From NCBI GenBank assembly GCA_946800325.1, contig OX326957.1, forward strand, positions 23,127,554-23,191,553: a DNA stretch of 64,000 nt. Reading direction: 5' to 3'. A program made the position numbers and the translations under genes. Source of the DNA: Luzula sylvatica. Taxonomy: Eukaryota > Streptophyta > Magnoliopsida > Poales > Juncaceae. Under the pieces are notes generated by a model. That model saw only the letters and a list, made by a program, of their open reading frames with translations, made no database searches and was not told where the DNA came from. Every line of letters begins with the position of its first letter. Positions within the stretch are counted from its first letter, which is position 1. Of the stretch, positions 59,450-64,000 are shown in pieces.

Positions 59450-60310
59450 TCAAACTATGTTGGCCCGTCGCTTATTATTTGTACTATTGTTATTTCCGGA
59501 GATGCTTTCTGCGACGGCCCGCCGGAGATGGTATCAGCGACGGGGGTTTGACATCAGCGATTGCCCGTCGTTAATAAGAAGCCTTTTCTGCGTTGGCCGT
59601 CGCTAAAGACTATTACCGGCGGTTTTATTAGTGGCAGCCCGTCGCTGATAATAATTTATTTCCGTCGGCCCGTCGAAGATCCCATTTTCCGTCGCAGAAG
59701 TTTCCGTGGGGCCGTCGGAGATTTCAGAGCCCGTCGCAGAAGTCGCCGTCAGCCCGTCGAAGAGGCCCGAGCCCGTCGCAGAAGGTTCCGTGGGGCCGTC
59801 GCAGATCCTAGCGCCCGTCGCAGAAGTCACTGTCGGCCCGTCGGCGATTCAGGGCCCGTCGCAGATGAGTTCAAATTTTATCGTCCGCCAAAAAATTCAA
59901 ACCGTCATTATTTGAAATATTCACCGACGGCCCGTCGATAAGTAAAAACCGTCGCTAATACCCGGACCGTCGGCCCGTCGCAGATACAAACCCGCCGCAG
60001 AAAAGATCTGCCCGTCGCAGATGCTCCCGTCGGCCCGTCGGTGATAAGATAAAGGTTAAATTTATATGTAACCCCTCCCCCGCGACTTATTTCTCTCTCT
60101 TCCCTCTTCTTTCTCACAGCCCCCCTCTCTCCATCTCCCTCTTCTTCCCTTCGCCCTCACAGCCCCCCTCTCCTCCTCCTAACAGCAGCCCCTTCCCTCA
60201 CAGCCCCCCTCTCCCTTCTCCTCCTCGCCCTCACAACCGCGAGCTACCCTCGGCCCCTCTTCAACTTCTCCGAGATTCGTCTCTGCACACCCTCCATCTG
60301 CCCTCGGCCC
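59450..60310. mobile_element. CACTA subterminal array and leader, interrupted by the Copia LTR
   Basis: 59460-60050 contains some 25-30 copies of GCCCGTCGCAGA/GGCCCGTCGG-type words, the same motif family as 47905-48262 but in the other orientation (array first, leader second). 60060-60310 is CT-rich leader-like sequence, the inverse counterpart of 47760-47880. The extreme CACTACAACA terminus is not present on the left, so the end is truncated. The Copia LTR begins at 60311. Confidence 0.6.
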
Positions 60311-60702
60311 TGAAAGAAATACAGTTTCGGATCAATCGTAAAAGTGTACACAAGGATGAACGAATGTAAGCGTACATTTGTAGCCATAACTTTCAGTGGG
60401 AAAATCCGATTTGAATGGTTCAAATTGGGTTAGATAGATAATGAGATTATATATAACCTTCATGTAGAAATATATTTCATATGAACGAAGTATAAGTGTC
60501 GTTTATGTGAAATATCGAAAGGGTGCAACAGTATGATATACAGTTAGTAAAAACATTCATACCTTTTGCATACGAACTCCAATTGGGATGGGCCAAATTG
60601 GGTTGTGTATATAATAAGATTATCTACAACTTTCATGTTGGTTGATCACCATGAAAGTAAAATTGGGCTGCGCGGGCCCGGGGTCGAGGATATTTCCCTT
60701 CA
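60311..60702 (+). repeat. Copia 5' LTR, 392 bp
   Basis: It starts TGAAAGAAATA and ends TATTTCCCTTCA; these are imperfect inverted copies, as expected for LTR ends. The primer binding site begins two bases after the CA. The left boundary is inferred from this symmetry and from the change in composition at 60310/60311. Confidence 0.75.
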
Positions 60703-60703
60703 A

Positions 60704-60715
60704 TGGTATCAGAGC
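60704..60715 (+). other. Primer binding site (initiator tRNA-Met type)
   Basis: TGGTATCAGAGC, the standard plant Copia site complementary to the 3' end of tRNA-iMet, directly after the 5' LTR. Confidence 0.92.
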
Positions 60716-60959
60716 GATCGCCATCGATTCGATGGTCGAATCATAGTCGTATATTCGATATACACACGGGTTATCAAAGTTTGTACCTGTTTGCATGATG
60801 TTACATGTAGAGAACGTCAAATTCCATTAAAATCACAAGTGAAATTCGCTAGAGATCGGTCAAAAGTTGATTGAGAGTATCTAGGAATGATCGTGAAAAT
60901 GTTTCATGATTGATCGTTTTGGAAACGAGCGAAAACAGGCTGAACAGCGCAAAAATCGC

Positions 60960-61430
60960 ATAGTCCGTTATAACGGACTGGTTTGTCCGTTGTAACGGAC
61001 ACTGTATGGGATACAGGAATTGGGGAAAATTTGCCAGTATCACATAGTCCGTTGCAACGGACTGGTTTGTCCGTTGTAACGGACCCTGTATATGATACGA
61101 GGATGCGGGAATGCCTAGGGTGTCTTTCGGAGTCCGTTGTAACGGACATAGTCCGTTGTAACGGAAGCCTTCGTAGTTGGTCCGTTGTAACGGACATTAT
61201 GTTGCGTTATAATGGACTGGTTACTGGAAATTTGGACAAAGGTTTGCAGAAAATAGCGTTGTAACGGACCTAGATTGCGTTATAACAGACATGTTTCTGG
61301 CAATTTTGGACAATCACCCGATTAAATAGTGTTGTAACGGACTGGAGTTCCGTTGTAACGGAGTGCCAAGGAAACTGGAGGTCCATTGTAAGGACTATGT
61401 TGCGTTATAACGGACTGGTTTCTGGTTGCT
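60960..61430. repeat. Array of ~14 palindromes around (G)TCCGTTRYAACGGA(C) in the Copia leader
   Basis: Copies recur every 20-60 bp, e.g. TCCGTTATAACGGACT (60965-60981), TCCGTTGTAACGGACA, TCCGTTGCAACGGACT, TCCGTTGTAACGGACC; later copies are degraded ('gcgttataatggact', 'gcgttataacagac'). Each is a 6-7 bp inverted repeat with a two-base centre. They lie between the primer binding site and gag. Confidence 0.85.
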
Positions 61431-62197
61431 GATTTTGTTTTCGTGATAACTTTGGCTACAAAACTTGGAATTTTGAGTTCTTTATATCGATTTGATCGGC
61501 ATCAATCATACTAGCATATAATTAGATAATTATTTAGAATAATTAGACTCCCAAATAAAATCATATGCATTTCGAAAATCTTGTGATAGTGATATAATAT
61601 GATTATGTCACGAATTTAGAAACATGCAATGGCATGATCCCTCATAATATTTAAGTCATGGAAATGCCTTCCATATCCACAACCATCTAGATTGATATGA
61701 CATAGTGCGTGGTTTCAGGCCATAGTCGGGCACGTACTATTGTATATATTGGTGCGGGTGGTAAGCGTTAATTGGGGACTCACGTGGTTTCAGGCCATAG
61801 TCGGGCACGTGAGTAGTTCGATTGAACGATACGTTGGATATGGTTGTGACTTAACCGTCCAAGCCAATCCGATTGGAGTTCCGAGCATAAATAGAATGCA
61901 CACACGGAACATGGATTGTATTGGATACGATTCGTCACCGAAATTCTATTAAGGAACGAGAGTCGTATTGGATACGATTGGATTTAATCCTACCTAAAAA
62001 ATCGAGATCTCATTTGTCGGCCATAGTCACTTATGGGAGGATCGTAAAATATGGGTCTTGAGTGTTATGGACTTGGAGTCCCGTATCGGTATGAGGGTTA
62101 TCGATTCGATAAAATAGCACTATCATATAATCATCATATAAGCCTATAAGATAAGTTCGCAACGTTAGTAATCAATCTTTTAATTCATTTGTAGAAC
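61430..62197 (+). other. Remainder of the Copia leader; contains a ~27-bp direct repeat
   Basis: The word 'gtggtttcaggccatagtcg' followed by 'ggcacgt' occurs near 61709 and 61781. 'gtattggatacga' recurs near 61918 and 61957. No coding sequence was recognised before the gag ATG. Confidence 0.6.
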
Positions 62198-64000
62198 ATG
62201 TTTTCTAGTAACACCAACACCTCATCGATTAGATCGGTATTAGAAAGGGAAAAGCTAGTGGGTCGGAACTACTTAGACTAACACCGAAATCTAAGAATAG
62301 TTCTCAGGCAAGAGGGCAAGAGTCACGTATTGGATACGAAATTAGTAGAACCGGAACCCGATGCTACGGCCGATGAAAAGGCCGCGTTTGAGAAACTTAA
62401 GAAGGACTCAAATGACGTTACGTGCCTCATGTTGGCATGTATGGACGCTAGTCTTCAAAAGCAGTTTGAGGACTCGGATGCATACTCGATAAACGTTGTG
62501 CTCAAGGAAATGTTCCAAGAGCAGGAGCGTATTGAAAGGTTCAGTACGCTCAAAGAGTTGGTAAACTGCAAGATGCCTTCGGGGTCTTCGGTAAGCACTC
62601 ACGTTTTGAAGGTGCAAGCTCTCATAGACCGTCTAGAGAGGCTAGGAGAGAAATTGTCGAAGATTATCCAACAAGATTTGATCCTGTGTGCACTTCCTCC
62701 AATGTTTTCTCCGTTCGTGACTAACTATCACATGCATTCGATGGATAAGACGATCCCTGAGCTTCACGGAATGCTCAAGAATTTTGAATCGGAGACTTTG
62801 AAGTCGTCCGGAGAGAACAAGGCAAAAGTTGCCGGAAATGTTCTCACAATTCAGAATAAGGATCGTAAGAGATCAAAGTCCAAGGGCGATTCGGCTAAGA
62901 AACGTTCAAAGTCGAATAAAAAGGGAAATGAGAAATTCAAAGATGAGACATGCTACCATTGTCACAAGACTGGACATTGGAAGCGTGATTGCAAGTCTTA
63001 CCTCGAGGAGGTGAAGAAGGGCAAGGCGGTTTCAGCAACCGGCCTCTCAGGTATTAACGTTATTGAAGTTAATATTTCAACTATGACTAATTGGGTATTG
63101 GATACCGGATGTGGGACTCATATTTGTCGAAATATGCAGGTTTTACAAAATAGTCGTAGATTGGAAAAGGGTGAAGTCGATCTATGCGTCGGGAATGGAG
63201 CAAGAGTTGCTGCGTTTGCCGTAGGAGTAGTTAATTTGACTTTGCCTAGTGGACTTATATTAGTACTAAATAATTGTTATTATGTACCAACATTATCTAA
63301 GAACATAATAAGTGTGTCAAAACTAGCCAATGATGGTTACAAATTCGTTATTAGGAATAATGAGTTTTCGATATGTAAAGATTCTATTATATATGGAAAT
63401 GTTCTGTTAGAAAATGGTCTTTATATGTTGAATTTCGATCACGGAAATAATGAGTCCATGTATAACGTTAATGCGAAAAGGATTAAACCTAAAGTTGATA
63501 ATCGGACTTTCTTTTGGCATTGTCGTCTCGGTCACGTGAATGAGAAACGCTTTGCTAGACTCCATAAAGATGGAATGCTAGACTCATTTGAATTTGATTC
63601 ATTTGGGAATTGTGAATCTTGTTTGCTTGGCAAAATGACAAAGGCACCATTCTCCAAGGTCGGAGAGCGGTCCAACGATCTATTGGAACTCATACATTCC
63701 GATGTATGTGGACCGATGAGCATCGAGGCAAGAGCAGGATATCGATACTTTGTTACGTTTATGGACGATCATAGTAGATATGGATATATCTATTTGATGC
63801 GTACTAAAGCGGAGACCTTTGAAAAGTTCAAAGAGTTTCAAAATGAAGTTGAAAATTAGCTTGGCAAGAAAATTAAAGCCATTCGATCGGATCGAGGTGC
63901 CGAATATTTGAGCTATGAGTTTGAAGATCATCTAAAGGATTGTGGAATAGTTCCACAATGGACTCCGGCAGGAACGCCACAATGGAATGGCGTGTCCGAG
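62198..64000 (+). pseudogene. Copia gag-pol polyprotein (gag, zinc knuckle, protease, integrase), two stops, partial
   Basis: One frame from ATG 62198 to the window end, broken by TAA at 62279-62281 (where relatives usually have Trp in NYxxWxxNLRIVL) and TAG at 63857-63859. Domains: gag (to about 62860); basic linker; CCHC zinc knuckle CYHCHKTGHWKRDC (about 62950-62991); protease WVLDTGCGTHI (from 63091); pre-integrase HxxxH-CxxC motif WHCRLGHVNEKR and CESCLLGK; integrase core with catalytic Asp in IHSDVCGPM, Asp in IRSDRGAEY and Glu in the last codons (WNGVSE). The polyprotein drives copying and insertion of the element; with two stops this copy cannot make it whole. Confidence 0.88.

Larger units (their letters stand above)
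60311..64000 (+). mobile_element. Copia LTR retrotransposon, 5' part, runs off the window
   Basis: It has a 5' LTR (60311-60702), primer binding site (60704-60715), a 1.5 kb leader rich in palindromes and a gag-pol frame with two stops (from 62198). It is inserted in CACTA-derived sequence. The reverse transcriptase, RNase H and 3' LTR lie beyond the window, so the age cannot be judged from LTR divergence. Confidence 0.9.

Noticed and set aside
59561..59941. Arg/Pro/Ala-rich open frames over the CACTA arrays (also 47442-47753)
   Set aside because: All frames of the GC-rich repeat lack stops; the sequence is explained by subterminal repeats of a CACTA element and a minisatellite.
60704..60715. 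tRNA gene fragment
   Set aside because: Only the 12-base primer complement is present, directly after an LTR; there is no tRNA cloverleaf.
60960..61430. CRISPR-like array (short palindromic repeats with spacers)
   Set aside because: Repeats are variable, spacers irregular, and the array lies inside a Copia leader in a plant genome; no Cas genes.
62330..63859. Copia polyprotein starting at 62330
   Set aside because: The codon there is TTG inside gag; the frame is continuous upstream to ATG 62198 apart from one stop, so 62330 is not a real start.

Overview
This is a 64 kb piece of a plant nuclear genome, very probably a eudicot (the exact clade is a guess). It is AT-rich, has short GT-AG introns, and holds plant-specific families (DUF247, a GTD-binding domain relic, a plant-type 5-formyltetrahydrofolate cyclo-ligase). 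Plant LINE, Copia, CACTA and Helitron elements fill most of the rest. No prokaryotic features, tRNA or rRNA genes were seen.

Genes. Four coding loci have a continuous reading frame once introns are removed: (i) a five-exon, 257-aa minus-strand mini-gene made of an internal VPS13 segment (483-1577); (ii) and (iii) two nearly identical two-exon DUF247 genes (21637-23161 and 53042-54566); (iv) a seven-exon 5-formyltetrahydrofolate cyclo-ligase gene (35434-36901) with an organellar transit-type N-terminus, 278 aa. Broken genes are a 5'-truncated DUF247 (42537-43004), an exon-3 fragment of the cyclo-ligase split by a LINE tail (50550-51225), and a GTD-binding (myosin/zein-binding) pseudogene (37081-37889, minus).

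Layout. 0-2 kb: VPS13-derived mini-gene. 2-20 kb: a run of terminal-inverted-repeat elements sitting one after another in (TA)n/(GA)n microsatellites. These include a 5.4 kb element with a nested Helitron, a 7.0 kb element with ~370-bp inverted repeats that contains a 4.4 kb LINE with target-site duplication, and a related 2.9 kb element. 20-29 kb: duplicated block A with DUF247 gene 1. 29-43 kb: a diverged paralogous block with the cyclo-ligase, the GTD-binding pseudogene, a Helitron carrying RPA1-like exons, and the truncated DUF247. 43-50 kb: a rearranged Copia relic, a ~175-bp tandem array, more microsatellite-flanked elements, and one end of a CACTA element. 50-58 kb: duplicated block B with DUF247 gene 2, closed by a Helitron whose empty site can be seen in the paralogous block. 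59-64 kb: a CACTA subterminal array interrupted by a Copia retrotransposon that runs off the window and whose leader carries about 14 copies of a palindromic motif.

How it fits together. The cyclo-ligase, DUF247 and an AT-rich downstream segment recur in the same order, so I read 20-59 kb as a tandemly duplicated unit (cyclo-ligase - DUF247 - spacer) later eroded and filled by transposons. The genes do not form a pathway. The most unusual themes are the many unrelated inverted-repeat elements lodged in TA/GA microsatellites, and the palindrome-rich Copia leader.
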